A program made the position numbers and the translations under genes. A DNA stretch of 64,000 nucleotides from NCBI GenBank assembly GCA_022009995.1, contig CP091734.1, positions 1,302,001-1,366,000 on the forward strand, in the 5' to 3' direction. The DNA is from Clostridiales bacterium (GTDB lineage: Bacteria; Bacillota; Clostridia; Christensenellales; CAG-917). Below are positions 26,368 through 36,467 of the stretch, piece by piece. A model generated the notes under the pieces. The model saw only the letters and a list, made by a program, of their open reading frames with translations. It ran no database searches and was not told the DNA's origin. The stretch's first letter is position 1. Every line of letters begins with the position of its first letter.

Positions 26368-27547
26368 AAACGTTATATTTATCTTGACCATTCCGCAACG
26401 ACCGCCGTCGACGAAGAAGTCTTGTCAAAGATGCTGCCGTATTTTTACGAAAAAGCCGGCAACGCAAGCAGTCAGCACGGTATGGGGCGCGATGCGGAAG
26501 TCGCGGTTGACCGCGCAAGAAAACAGGTTGCCGACGCAATCGGCGCAAAATCCAACGAAATTTATTTCACGTCGGGCGGCAGTGAATCCGACAACTGGGC
26601 GTTGAAAGGCATTGCACACGCGTATAAATCGAAGGGCAAACACCTTATCACGTCGGAGTTTGAACACCCGGCAGTCCTTAACACGATGAAACAGCTGGAA
26701 GCGGAAGGCTTTGAAGTTTCTTATCTTCACACGAATCCGCAGGGTTACGTCAGCGCGGACGAACTTGAAAGTATTATTCGTCCCGATACGATTCTTGTGA
26801 GCGTGATGTATGCAAACAATGAAATCGGCACGATACAACCCATTGAAGAACTTGCGAAAGTCGCGCACGCTCACGGTGCGTTTTTCCACACGGACGCGGT
26901 GCAGGCGATCGGTAACGTTCATATCGACGTCAAGGCGCAGGGCATCGACATGCTTTCGATGTCGGCGCACAAGTTTTACGGACCGAAAGGTATCGGCTGC
27001 TTGTATATCAAAAGCGGCGTTCGTCCCGAAAGACTAATTGCCGGTGGCGAACAGGAGCGCAATCAGCGCGCAGGAACGACGAATACGCCGGGCGTAGTCG
27101 GCATGGGTTTCGCAATCGAAAAAGCCGTAAACAATATGGATGAAACAACGCGTACATTGCGGCACTTCGCGACGAGTTTGTGAAAGAAGTCAAAGAAAGA
27201 ATCCCCGATATAAGATATAACGGCGGCGAAAAACGTCTTGCCGGCAACGCGCACTTTACGTTCAGATATATCGAGGGCGAAAGCATTTTGTTCACCCTTG
27301 ACCTTGCGGGCATTTGCGCGTCGAGCGGCAGCGCGTGCAGTTCGGGAAGCCTCGAAGCGTCCAAAACGGTGCTTGCAATCGGCGTTCCCGCAGAAGAAGC
27401 GCACGGCAGTATCCGCTTTACATTCGGCAGGGAAACACGATGGACGACGTGAAATACACCGTCGACGAGCTGGAAAAAACCGTAAAACGTCTGCGCTCGA
27501 TGAGTCCGCTGTTTGCAGAATCTACTGCAAAAATCACGATGATTTAA
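26368..27547 (+). CDS. iscS: Cysteine desulfurase IscS/NifS, two frameshifts
   Basis: About 392 aa PLP enzyme taking sulfur from cysteine for Fe-S cluster assembly. YLDHSATTAVDEEVL opens the family similarity; FTSGGSESDNWALKG, TSEFEHPAVL and YANNEIGTIQPI follow. The PLP lysine is in MSAHKFYGPKGIGCLY and the catalytic cysteine in GSACSSGSLEASKTV. Base losses near 27143 (A3 to A2) and 27432 (A4 to A3) break it. Restored, it ends at 27547 after a 35-residue tail (DDVKYTVDELEKTVKRLRSM). It lacks its own ribosome-binding site and is either fused to or overlaps the regulator. Confidence 0.92.
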
Positions 27548-27620
27548 TAAAAATACCGCAAAATAATTTCAAAATTCAATCAAAATCTGCCAAAAATTGT
27601 ATCGGCAGGAAGGAAATAAT

Positions 27621-28070
27621 ATGTACAACGAAAAAGTAATGGAAATATTCAAAAACCCCAAAAACGTGGGCGAGGTCGAAAATTACAACGCAATCGGCAC
27701 GGTCGGCAACGCAACCTGCGGCGACATCATGCAAATCACGTTGCGTATCGAGGACGGCATTATCAAAGACGCGAAATTCAAAACTTTCGGATGCGCGGCG
27801 GCAATCACGTCGTCAAGCGTCGCAACGAGTATGATCATCGGCAAGACCATCGACGAAGCGTTGAAGGTCACGAACAAGGACGTCATCACCGAACTTAACG
27901 GGTTGCCTCCCCAAAAAATCCACTGTTCGGTTCTTGCGGAAGAAGCCATCAAAGCGGCAATCGACAGTTATCGCCAAAACCAGGGTAACGGAGACGTATC
28001 CGCGACGGTTACCGCTCCTTGCGCGTGCGGCTGCGGCGTTCAAACTTCGGGCGAATCGGAAAGCAAATAA
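27621..28070 (+). CDS. iscU: Fe-S cluster scaffold IscU/NifU
   Basis: 149 aa from the ATG at 27621, chosen for its AGGAAGG site. Scaffold on which IscS-derived sulfur and iron are assembled. The three ligand cysteines are present: GNATCGDIMQI (about residue 33), KFKTFGCAAAITSSS (about 59) and PPQKIHCSVLAEEAI (about 102). The C-terminal tail carries an extra cysteine-rich CACGCG stretch (residues 136-141), seen in some clostridial NifU-like proteins. Last step of the iscR-iscS-iscU operon. Confidence 0.93.
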   Translation: MYNEKVMEIFKNPKNVGEVENYNAIGTVGNATCGDIMQITLRIEDGIIKDAKFKTFGCAAAITSSSVATSMIIGKTIDEALKVTNKDVITELNGLPPQKIHCSVLAEEAIKAAIDSYRQNQGNGDVSATVTAPCACGCGVQTSGESESK

Positions 28071-28148
28071 CAATATTTACCATTTGAGAAATTCATCGTC
28101 CGCTCATAAAACCTTGCTCTCCGCTCATACTGAATATGGAGGTAAGAT

Positions 28149-28289
28149 ATGCAAAAAAGTTTTATGATCGGCGTGGCGCTGGGCGCGGCGGCGATGAGTG
28201 CGTACGAAATGGGTAATCGCGCCAAAAACCAAGTCGAATGTCAGAAAGAAAAGATCAAGAAAAAGCTTGAAAAAAATTTTTTTGACTGA
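28149..28289 (+). CDS. Small 46-aa protein with glycine/alanine helix
   Basis: A short frame with a strong TGGAGG site 7 nt upstream. The product starts MQKSFMIGVALGAAAMSAYE, a small-residue-rich helix, followed by a lysine-rich amphipathic tail (QKEKIKKKLEKNFFD). This resembles YtxH-type or glycine-zipper mini proteins that sit in or on the membrane. A terminator follows 27 bp later. Function unknown. Confidence 0.6.
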   Translation: MQKSFMIGVALGAAAMSAYEMGNRAKNQVECQKEKIKKKLEKNFFD

Positions 28290-28315
28290 AAACAATAATT
28301 TTACTTCAAAAAAGA

Positions 28316-28340
28316 AAAACCGCAATTATTTTGCGGTTTT
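28316..28340 (+). terminator. Bidirectional terminator
   Basis: A 10-bp perfect stem AAAACCGCAA/TTGCGGTTTT, loop TTATT, with T-rich flank downstream on plus and a T-rich complement on minus; it can end both the small gene and the glycerophosphodiesterase gene. Confidence 0.85.
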
Positions 28341-28364
28341 TTGCTTTTATTTCGTTTCTTTTTG

Positions 28365-29111
28365 TTATTTCAAAAGGTCAAGCGAAAGATTCTCGAAAAT
28401 GATATTGTCGGCATAGCCACGCGCTTTTTCAAGGTCTTTTTCGTTGCGGATCGTCCAGGCAAAAACGGGCATACTTTCACGCGTTTTCGCAATGTATTCG
28501 TTGGGCGCGCTGTTGACGTCGTAGGAAGTGAACATAGGTTTACTGAGTTTGTTCACAACAAGGTGTCCCATAAGATCGTTCAAGAACTTCGGGGTTTTAC
28601 CTTTTTCGCCGACGCCGGACGCAAGTTGTCCGAACGGATATTCCGATTGATGTTTTCTGCACCATTTCACCGCAAACGGATCAAACGATTGCAGGGCGAT
28701 GACGTCCTTGTGCGGATAATCTTTCAGGTCGCGCAGGACCGCTTTCGCAAGGGAATTGTTGCGCCAGCCGCACAGTGTTTTAAGTTCGATAAGAATTGGC
28801 ACTTTGCCGTCGACGAGTTTCAGCATTTCCGGAAGGGTGGGGATAATCTCGCCGCCGAGCGTCATCGGATAATCTTTGAGTTGCTTTGAAGTCAGACTTT
28901 CGATTTTGACGTCCTTTCCGCAGACGCGTTTCAGGCTGTTGTCGTGGTGGACGGCAACGACGCCGTCTTTCAGAAGATGCACGTCGGTTTCGATTGCGAA
29001 TCCGTGTTCGATTGCCGCTTTGAAAGCGGAAATGCTGTTTTCTTCGCGGATGTCGTCGTGAAGACCGCGGTGAGCGATTGGTGTGGACAAAAATTTTTCA
29101 AGACTTTGCAT
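28365..29111 (-). CDS. Glycerophosphodiester phosphodiesterase
   Basis: 248 aa GDPD-family TIM-barrel enzyme cleaving glycerophosphodiesters to glycerol 3-phosphate and an alcohol. Catalytic region: IAHRGLHDDIREENSISAF (about residues 12-30), ETDVHLLKDGVVAVHHDNSL (about 41-60, the E-x-D and H residues), and IELKT (about 108). No signal peptide, so cytoplasmic. An AAAGGAAG site precedes the ATG; the upstream LUD gene ends 18 bp before it in the restored frame, so the two form an operon. Confidence 0.92.
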   Translation of the reverse strand: MQSLEKFLSTPIAHRGLHDDIREENSISAFKAAIEHGFAIETDVHLLKDGVVAVHHDNSLKRVCGKDVKIESLTSKQLKDYPMTLGGEIIPTLPEMLKLVDGKVPILIELKTLCGWRNNSLAKAVLRDLKDYPHKDVIALQSFDPFAVKWCRKHQSEYPFGQLASGVGEKGKTPKFLNDLMGHLVVNKLSKPMFTSYDVNSAPNEYIAKTRESMPVFAWTIRNEKDLEKARGYADNIIFENLSLDLLK

Positions 29112-29128
29112 AATAGATTTATCTTCCT

Positions 29129-29738
29129 TTAATATCCTAATTCCTTATTGACAATTACGACGTAAACGGTTTTGCTGCGCGGGGGGAAGGGTAATTATGC
29201 TTGTCGCGTGGCAAATGTTGGTATCTTTCGGGCAGTCCTTGCAATCGCCGCCGGTAACGCAGGGATTTGAAAGGTATCCGAACCTAAGACAGTTCTTTTT
29301 CGCGGCGACGGTGCGGATGCGTTCAAGCGCGGCGGGCACGTCTTTCACGATTTTATTGACGCCCAGCACGAAAACGGTATTTTTGCCGCCGTAAAGCATT
29401 GATGCGATGCGGTTGCAGTTGCCGTCGACGTTGACGAATTCCCCGTCTTCGGTAAGCGCGTTCGTGGAGGTCAGAAACCAGTCCGCAAAGACGGCTTTTT
29501 TCATGACTTCGTCCGGGTTGACGTCGGGCATGAGCCGTCTGATATACACGGTATTGCCGCGTTCTTTCAACGCCTCGCCGATGCCGATTTCGTCAAGCGT
29601 TGCGCTGCCGCCCGCGCCGACGGTGTCCGTCCTTCCGATAAGTTCCGTCAGAAGTCCTCTTGTTTCGGCAATGGTATTCGTGTAAAAAACCTTAAAACCT
29701 TTTGATTCCAACTTTTTTGAAAGTTCGTAAACGTCCAT
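29129..29738 (-). CDS. LUD-domain protein (LutC/YkgG family), frameshifted
   Basis: About 202 aa protein of the LutC/YkgG (DUF162) family, relatives of which take part in lactate oxidation. The domain core is GAGGSATLDEIGI (about residue 45), ADWFLTSTNALTEDGEFVNV (about 88) and VFVLGVNKIVKDVPAALERI (about 125). Four cysteines near the end (CVTGGDCKDCPKDTNIC) could hold an Fe-S cluster. As read, it ends at 29145 in a scrambled tail; shifting frame at the C-run near 29180 gives SKTVYVVIVNKELGY, the usual family ending, with stop at 29129. ATG at 29738 has GAGGTGG. Confidence 0.85.
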
Positions 29739-29816
29739 AATCCACCTCAATCGAAATAATTATACTATAAATAGTTATAAAAGTAAATTATAACGCAAAA
29801 TATATCGGGCAAATAT

Positions 29817-29845
29817 TTGCATTAAAGCGTGATTTTTTATATAAT
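29817..29845 (+). promoter_or_regulatory. Promoter of lepA
   Basis: TTGCAT (29817-29822), a 17-bp spacer and TATAAT (29840-29845); AGAGGT precedes the lepA ATG. Confidence 0.7.
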
Positions 29846-29869
29846 TACCATAAGACAAAGAGGTATTTA

Positions 29870-31669
29870 ATGGAATTTGAAAACTCTAAAATCCGCAATT
29901 TTTGCATAATAGCCCACATCGACCACGGCAAGAGCACTCTCGCCGACCGTCTTATCGAAAGCACCGATACCGTGTCGCACAGAGATATGGAAGAACAACT
30001 CCTCGACAATATGGATATCGAGCGCGAAAGGGGCATTACCATAAAACTGCAAACTTGCAGAATGTTTTATAATTACAAGGGCGAGGAATATATGCTCAAC
30101 CTTATCGACACTCCGGGACACGTTGACTTTACGTACGAAGTGTCGCGTTCTCTTGCGGCGTGCGAAGGCGCGCTTCTTGTCGTGGACGCAACGCAGGGAA
30201 TCGAGGCGCAGACTCTCACAAACGTATATCTTGCGCTCGATCACGACCTTGAAATTTTACCCGTCATAAATAAAATCGACCTTCAAAGCGCGAACCCGGA
30301 CGGTTGCAAAGCCGAAATCGAGGACGTCATCGGACTTCCGGCGGACAACGCGCCGCTGATTTCCGCAAAAGAAGGCGTCGGCATTCCGGAACTTCTTGAA
30401 AGGATAGTAACCGATTTGCCGTGTCCGAAAGGGAGCAGGGACGAGCCGTTCCGCGCGCTTATTTTCGACAGTTTTACGACAATTACAAAGGTGCGATTTC
30501 AATGGTACGCGTCGGCGACGGACGAATCAAAGCGGGCGACGTAATAAAAATGGCGTCGACGGGCAAAACCTTTGACGTTACGGAAGTGGGCGTTTTCACC
30601 CCTGCCGCAACCCCCGTGGACGAACTTTACGCCGGCATGGTCGGATATATCGCCGCAAGTATCAAAAACGTCAAAGACACCGCGGTGGGCGATACGATCA
30701 CCCTTCGCGATAATCCCACGAAAAATATTTACCACGGCTACAAAAAAATCACGCCGATGGTTTTTGCGGGCATTTATCCCGCAGACGGCAGCAAATACAA
30801 CGACCTTAAAGACGCGCTTGAAAAACTGCAATTAAACGACGCGAGTCTGATGTTCGAGCCCGAAGTTTCGACGGCGCTCGGATTCGGGTATCGTTGCGGA
30901 TTTCTGGGACTTTTGCACATGGAAATCATCGAAGAACGCCTTGAAAGGGAATTCGACCTTGACCTTGTCACAACCGCTCCGAGCGTAAACTACAAGGTGA
31001 AACTCACGAACGGGGAAGAACTGACCGTCAGCAATCCGACGCACCTTCCCGCGCCCGACAGAATCGAGTATATGGAAGAACCCGTCGTGAAAGCCGAAAT
31101 CTACACCCCGCCCGAATACGTCGGCGCGATTATGGAACTTTGTCAGGATAAACGCGGCGTTTATAAGGAACTTGCATACCTTGACAGCAGCCGCAGCAAA
31201 CTCGTTTATGAAATCCCTTTGAACGAGATTATTTACGACTTTTTCGACGCGTTGAAATCGCGCACGCGCGGCTACGCAAGTCTGGATTATGAAATAATCG
31301 GCTACAAAGTCCGACCTTGTAAAACTCGATATGCTTTTGAACGGTGAAATGTGCGACGCGCTTTCGACAATCGTGCACCGCGACAGAGCCTACGCAAGGG
31401 GACGTCAGATTGCCGAAAAATTGAAAGAAGCGATTCCTCGTCAGCAGTTTGAAATTCCCGTGCAGGCGTGCATAGGCGGCAAAGTCATCGCAAGGGAAAC
31501 CGTCAAAGCCGTCAGGAAAGACGTCCTTGCAAAGTGCTATGGCGGCGATATCACAAGAAAGAAAAAACTTCTGGAAAAACAAAAGGAAGGCAAAAAACGT
31601 ATGCGTCAGGTGGGCAGCGTGTCCGTGCCGAGCGAAGCGTTTATGAGCATACTGAAAATCGACAGCTGA
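29870..31669 (+). CDS. lepA: Elongation factor 4 (LepA), two frameshifts
   Basis: About 600 aa translational GTPase that back-translocates or remodels ribosomes. G domain: IAHIDHGKSTLADRL (about residue 14), ERERGITIK, DTPGHVDFTYEVSR and NKIDL. Beta-barrel and EF-G-like domains follow (LGFGYRCGFLGLLHMEIIEE, about 340) and the LepA-specific C-terminus (FEIPVQACIGGKVIARET, GGDITRKKKLLEKQKEGK). Breaks: a T lost from TTTTT near 30474 (DSFYDNYKG) and two bases lost near 31310 (GYKVSDLVKLDML). hemW starts 1 bp after the stop. Confidence 0.96.
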
Positions 31670-31670
31670 T

Positions 31671-32785
31671 ATGGACATATCCTTATATCTGCATATTCCG
31701 TTTTGCAAAAAGAAATGTAAATATTGCGACTTTGTGTCGATAAACGCGCGTGACGAATTCGTCGCGCGTTACGTTTCCGCACTTGAAAAGGAAATCGAAA
31801 TGCAGGGCAAAGCCTATGAAATGCCGTGGTCAGGACAGTATTTTTCGGCGGAGGAACGCCGTCGTTGCTCCCGACGGAGGACTTTTCACGCATAATGCGC
31901 GCGGTGAAAAACAACTTCAAAACAAACTTTTCGGAAGTCACCGTCGAGTGCAATCCCGAAAGCCTAACGCAAGAAAAACTTGAAGTTTATAAGGCGGAAG
32001 GCGTCAACAGAATTTCAATCGGCGTGCAGTCATTCGATGACAATATTTTAAGGTTTTTGGGCAGAATCCACGATAAAAACACGGCAATCGAGGCAATTAA
32101 AAGCGCAAAATTGTATTTTGATAACGTGTCCGCAGACCTTATTATCGGCGTCCCCGGCGAGCAGATTCCGTCGGTTTTGCATTCCGTCGATTTGTTAAGC
32201 GACCTTGGCGTTACGCACGTTTCGGCATACGGGCTGAAAGTCGAGCCGGGCACCGTATTATTCGAACTTCAAAACATGGGCGCGTTTGAACTGAACGAAG
32301 ATTTTACTGCCGACGTTTACGACGCGGTTTTAAGACGACTTGAAAGTCACGGATACGAAAGATACGAAATCAGCAACTTTGCGCGTGACGGATACGAAAG
32401 CAGACATAATCTTGCGTACTGGCTCCGCACGCCGTATTTGGGACTCGGCGCGGCTGCCTATTCTTTCGTAAACGGCGCAAGGTTTTCAAACGAACCGTAC
32501 GTTTCGGAATACGTGCGCTCCGTCGAACAGGGCGTTATCCCCGAAAGAAACAGGGAAGTTTTAACCGCTTCCGACGAAAAAGAAGAAACGATAATGCTGT
32601 CGCTTCGCACGAAATACGGCATGAACCTCAATGAATATAACGAGAAATTCCACGCCGATTTTTTGACGGAAAAAGCCGCAGCCCTTCAAAAAAACGCCGA
32701 CTTTTTAATAATATCGAATAATAATATTACTATTAACAAAGACTATTTCTATATATCCAACGCGATAATATCCGACCTTATATAA
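31671..32785 (+). CDS. hemW: HemW heme chaperone (radical SAM), frameshifted
   Basis: About 371 aa, HemN-like radical SAM protein; HemW members bind and deliver heme rather than oxidise coproporphyrinogen. The cluster motif is YLHIPFCKKKCKYCDF (CxxxCxxC). Further family stretches are VFFGGGTPSLL, ECNPESLTQEKL, RISIGVQSFDD, DLIIGVPGEQ and HNLAYWLRTPYLGLGAAAYS. A one-base slip near 31830 separates EMPW from RTVFFGGG. The gene precedes hrcA, as in most Firmicutes. Confidence 0.93.
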
Positions 32786-32824
32786 GTTTTTTCAAAATTT
32801 TTCAAAAATTTTTCACAAACCCTA

Positions 32825-32852
32825 TTGACAATACATATAATCGGTGTATAAT
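32825..32852 (+). promoter_or_regulatory. Promoter of hrcA operon
   Basis: TTGACA (32825-32830), a 16-bp spacer and TATAAT (32847-32852), directly ahead of the CIRCE element. Confidence 0.88.
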
Positions 32853-32856
32853 AGGT

Positions 32857-32883
32857 TTAGCAATCGGGAATAAAGAGTGCTAA
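32857..32883 (+). promoter_or_regulatory. CIRCE operator (HrcA site)
   Basis: TTAGCAATC, nine bases, GAGTGCTAA: the CIRCE inverted repeat with one change (A for C) in the left arm. It spans the predicted transcription start, so HrcA binding would block initiation. Confidence 0.92.
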
Positions 32884-32912
32884 CAAAAAACATACCCGAT
32901 TGCCAAAGGGTT

Positions 32913-33973
32913 ATGAAAAAAGAATTATCCGAAAGAAAACAGAAGATTCTTCAAGCCGTGGTTGACGAATACATCACGACGGCGGAACCCGTTTCGAGCG
33001 GCGAAATCAAGGAGAAATACCTTGCCGACATTTCAAGCGCCACGATAAGAAACGAGCTTGCCTCGCTTGAAGAGATGGGATATCTCGTCCAGCCGCACGT
33101 ATCGGCGGGGCGCGTACCTTTGCCGCAGGCTTACAAACTTTACGTCGATAAGGTCATGAACGGAAAGAGTCTTTCCAAAAACGAAATTTCTTTTATTAAA
33201 GATAAGTTCAGCGAAAGAATGGACCGCGTCGAAGACATTATCGAAAAAACCGCGAAAGTCATTTCCGACGTCACGAATTATACGTCCGTCGTCGTCGTGA
33301 AAAACTTCAAGGACGTGAAGGTGAGCGAAATCAAGCTTGTCCCCATCGGTGACGAAACCGCGCTTGTCATTATCATCACCGACCGCGGCGTGCTTCGCGA
33401 CAAAACCATCGAAATCGACAAAGCCGACGACGATATCGGCGCGTACGTGCAATCTGCGACGATGCTTCTCAACAGAATGTTTGCCGGGAAGACCGTAAAA
33501 GAAATTCTGAAACCCGACAAAATCATCAAAGAAGAAGTTGAAGGTTTCAGGACGATTTTCGAAGAAGTCATCGACGTACTTACAAAGTACGATAAGGAAG
33601 AGTCCGGAAAGGTTTATACCGAAGGCGCGCTGAAAATGCTGGATTATCCCGAAATCGGCGATACGAGCGACGCGAAAAAGTTTTTGTCGGTTGTCGGCAG
33701 TCCCGAAAGACTGACGAATCTTATCGAAAGCGGCGACGATATGGAGTTTTCGGTGAGAATCGGCAAGGACGAAGCGGACGGCATGGAAAAGTGCGCGGTC
33801 GTCAGCGCGAAATATAAAATCAACGGTCAGGAAGTCGGACACGCAGGCGTTATCGGCCCCGACCGTATGGATTATAAAAAGTAATCTCGGTGCTTAAATA
33901 CGTCGGACACGCTTTAAGCGAGATTATGGAAAACAAAAAAGAGCAGAAGGACCTGAAAGACAAAAATGAGTAA
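32913..33973 (+). CDS. hrcA: Heat-inducible transcription repressor HrcA, frameshifted
   Basis: About 353 aa repressor of the dnaK operon, kept active by GroEL. N-terminal winged helix: RKQKILQAVVDEYITTAEPV, then SSATIRNELASLEEMGYLVQ and HVSAGRVP. The core GAF-like domain includes IIITDRGVLRDKTIEI, and the C-terminus GHAGVIGPDRMDYKK. As read it stops at 33884; one A missing from the A-run near 33879 hides the usual ending VISVLKYVGHALSEIM, and the restored stop at 33971-33973 overlaps grpE. The ATG at 32913 is chosen because HrcA similarity begins there. Confidence 0.95.
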
Positions 33974-34513
33974 AGACAAAAAACAAAAAGACGTGAAAGA
34001 CGAGAAGGTCGAAACGGAAGTTCCCGAAACGGAAAACGCCGAAACCGAACCCGTCGAAGAAGTCAAGGAAACCGAACTTGAAACAGCGCGTCGCGAGGCA
34101 AGCGAATACAAAGACCTTGCTTTAAGACGTATGGCAGAACTTGAAAACTTCCGTCGTAATAATCAGAATTTGGCAAAAGACGTACGTGACAGGACGCTTT
34201 CCGAAGTTATTTTGCAAATCCTTCCCGCAATCGATTCATTCAACCGCGCCGAAGAAATGGTGTCGGACGAAAAAACGAAAAGCGGCATAGGTATTGTGAA
34301 AGAGCAACTTATGAACGTCCTTAAAAAGTACGGAGTAACGCCCATCGACGCAATCGGCAAAGACTTCGATCCCGCTTTCCACGAATGTATAATGCAGGTG
34401 GACAGCCCCGATAAAGTCGGAAAAGTCATTTACGAAATCGAAAGGGCTACACGATGAACGGCAAAGTATTGAAATATACGAAAGTCGCAGTCGGAAAAGA
34501 AATCGATAAATAA
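33966..34513 (+). CDS. grpE: Nucleotide exchange factor GrpE, frameshifted
   Basis: About 182 aa DnaK nucleotide exchange factor. An acidic N-terminal tail (residues 1-45) leads into the long dimerisation helix (ETARREASEYKDLALRRMAE, LENFRR) and the C-terminal beta domain (AIGKDFDPAFHECIMQVDSP). A G lost from GGGG near 34445 turns the family ending ERGYTMNGKVLKYTKVAVGK into a premature stop at 34457; the restored stop is 34511-34513. Confidence 0.95.
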
Positions 34514-34586
34514 CCGGCAACGGTGTTTATAAATAAAATAAAAAATTAAAGTTTTCGCCTTGAAAAAGGCACAGTGAGGTATATAT

Positions 34587-36402
34587 ATGAGCAAAATTAT
34601 TGGTATTGACCTTGGCACGACCAACTCGTGCGTAGCAGTTATGGAAGGTAAGGAAGCAACGGTTATCCCCAACAGCGAGGGTAGTCGTACCACTCCGTCG
34701 GTTGTCGCGTTTTCAAAAGACGGCGAACGTCTTGTGGGCAACATCGCAAAACGTCAGGCTGTCGCAAACCACGCAAGAACCGTCAGCAGCATCAAGCGTG
34801 AAATGGGCACCGATTACAAAGTAAAAATCGACGACAAAGAATATACGCCGCAAGAAATCTCGGCAATGATTTTGTCGAAACTTAAAGCGGACGCGGAAGC
34901 ATATCTCGGACAAAAAGTAACGCAAGCCGTTATCACCGTCCCTGCATACTTCTCGGACAGCCAGCGTCAGGCAACGAAAGACGCGGGCAAAATCGCAGGA
35001 CTTGAAGTTTTGCGTATCATTAACGAACCTACGGCAGCAGCGCTTGCATACGGTCTCGATAAGGAAGAAAACAAAAACCAGAAAATCCTTATTTACGACT
35101 TGGGCGGTGGCACGTTCGACGTATCCATTCTTGAAATCGGCGACGGCGTGTTTGAAGTCCTTGCGACAAACGGCAACACCCGTCTCGGCGGCGACGACTT
35201 CGACCAACGTATTATGGATTATGTAGTTGACCAGTTCAAGAAAGACAACGGCATCGATCTGTCCAAAGATCCCGCGGCAATGCAGCGTATCAAAGAAGCG
35301 GCGGAAAAAGCGAAAATCGAACTTTCCGGCGTTACCAAAACCAGCATTTCGCTTCCGTTTATCACCGCTGATCAGAACGGACCGAAACACATCGATATGG
35401 AATTGACGAAAGCCAAATTCAACGAAATGACGGCTGACCTTGTCGAAAAGACCGTTGGCCCCACGATGGCGGCTTTGAAAGACGCGGGACTGAAAGCAAG
35501 CGACCTTGCAAAAGTCATCCTTGTCGGCGGCTCGACTCGTATCCCTGCCGTTATCGACAAAGTTAAAGAAATCACGGGCAAAGATCCTTACAAAGGAATC
35601 AACCCCGACGAATGCGTTGCAATCGGTGCGGCAATTCAGGCGGGCGTTCTTGCAGGCGACGTGAAAGACGTTCTTCTTCTGGACGTAACCCCGTTGTCAC
35701 TGGGCATCGAAACTTTGGGTGGCATCTGCACGAAACTTATTGAAAGGAATACCACTATTCCTACCAAAAAGTCGCAGATCTTCTCAACCGCAACCGACAA
35801 CCAGACCAGCGTGGAAATCCACGTATTGCAGGGCGAACGTGAGTTTGCGAAAGACAACAAAACCCTTGGCAGATTCTCGCTTGTAGGCATTGCGCCGGCA
35901 CCTCGCGGAGTACCGCAGATCGAAGTTACTTTCGATATCGACGCAAACGGCATCGTATCGGTATCCGCAGTCGACAAAGCGACCAACAAGAGCCAGTCGA
36001 TTACCCTTACCGCAAGCAGCAATCTGTCCGAAAAAGACATTGACGCGGCTGTCAAAGACGCTGAAATACGCCGACGAAGACAAGAAACGTAAGGAAAGCG
36101 TTGAGTCGAAAAACAGCGCGGAACAACTTATCTTTACCATTGAAAAATTCGTGAAAGATAACGCGGACAAAGTCGACGAAGCCGACAAGAAGTCCATCGA
36201 AGACGCAGTGAAAGACGCTCGCGAAAAACTTGAAAAGACCGACGACGTACAGGAAATCCAGAAAATCGTCGAAGAACTTTCCAAAGTATCCGATCCCGTG
36301 TTCAGCAATCTGTATCAACAGGGCGCAGGTCAACCGGGCGCGGAAGGCGCGGCGAACAACACCGACAACACGAACGACGGCAATGCCGACAACATTGACT
36401 AA
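34587..36402 (+). CDS. dnaK: Chaperone DnaK (Hsp70), frameshifted
   Basis: About 605 aa Hsp70. ATPase domain: IGIDLGTTNSCVAVMEG (residues 4-20), VPAYFSDSQRQATKDAGKIA, IYDLGGGTFDVSILEIGDG, VILVGGSTRIPAV and the linker DVLLLDVTPLSLGIETLGG. The substrate-binding domain and helical lid follow, then a Gly/Asn/Asp-rich tail (GAEGAANNTDNTNDGNADNI). Two bases lost from an A-run near 36066 (AEKYADEDKKRKE) split it. The spacing and mid-size match Gram-positive DnaK, which lacks part of the ATPase insertion of proteobacterial forms. Confidence 0.97.
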
Positions 36403-36422
36403 TCAATAAAACGACAAGTCGT

Positions 36423-36444
36423 ACTCACCTCGAAAGGGGTGAGT
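36423..36444 (+). promoter_or_regulatory. Hairpin between dnaK and dnaJ
   Basis: A 7-bp perfect stem ACTCACC/GGTGAGT with loop TCGAAAGG and no T run afterwards. It may act as a processing or stability element between the two cistrons. Confidence 0.4.
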
Positions 36445-36467
36445 TTCGGCTATAAACAAGATAATTT

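Noticed and set aside
29739..29869. Riboswitch or attenuator between the LUD gene and lepA
   Set aside because: The gap is AT-rich and holds only divergent promoter-like boxes; no stable hairpin or known aptamer core is visible.
30421..31347. Programmed ribosomal frameshifting as an explanation for split genes
   Set aside because: The slips fall at many different sites, in unrelated families that are never recoded, and lack slippery-site plus stimulator architecture; random homopolymer base loss fits better.
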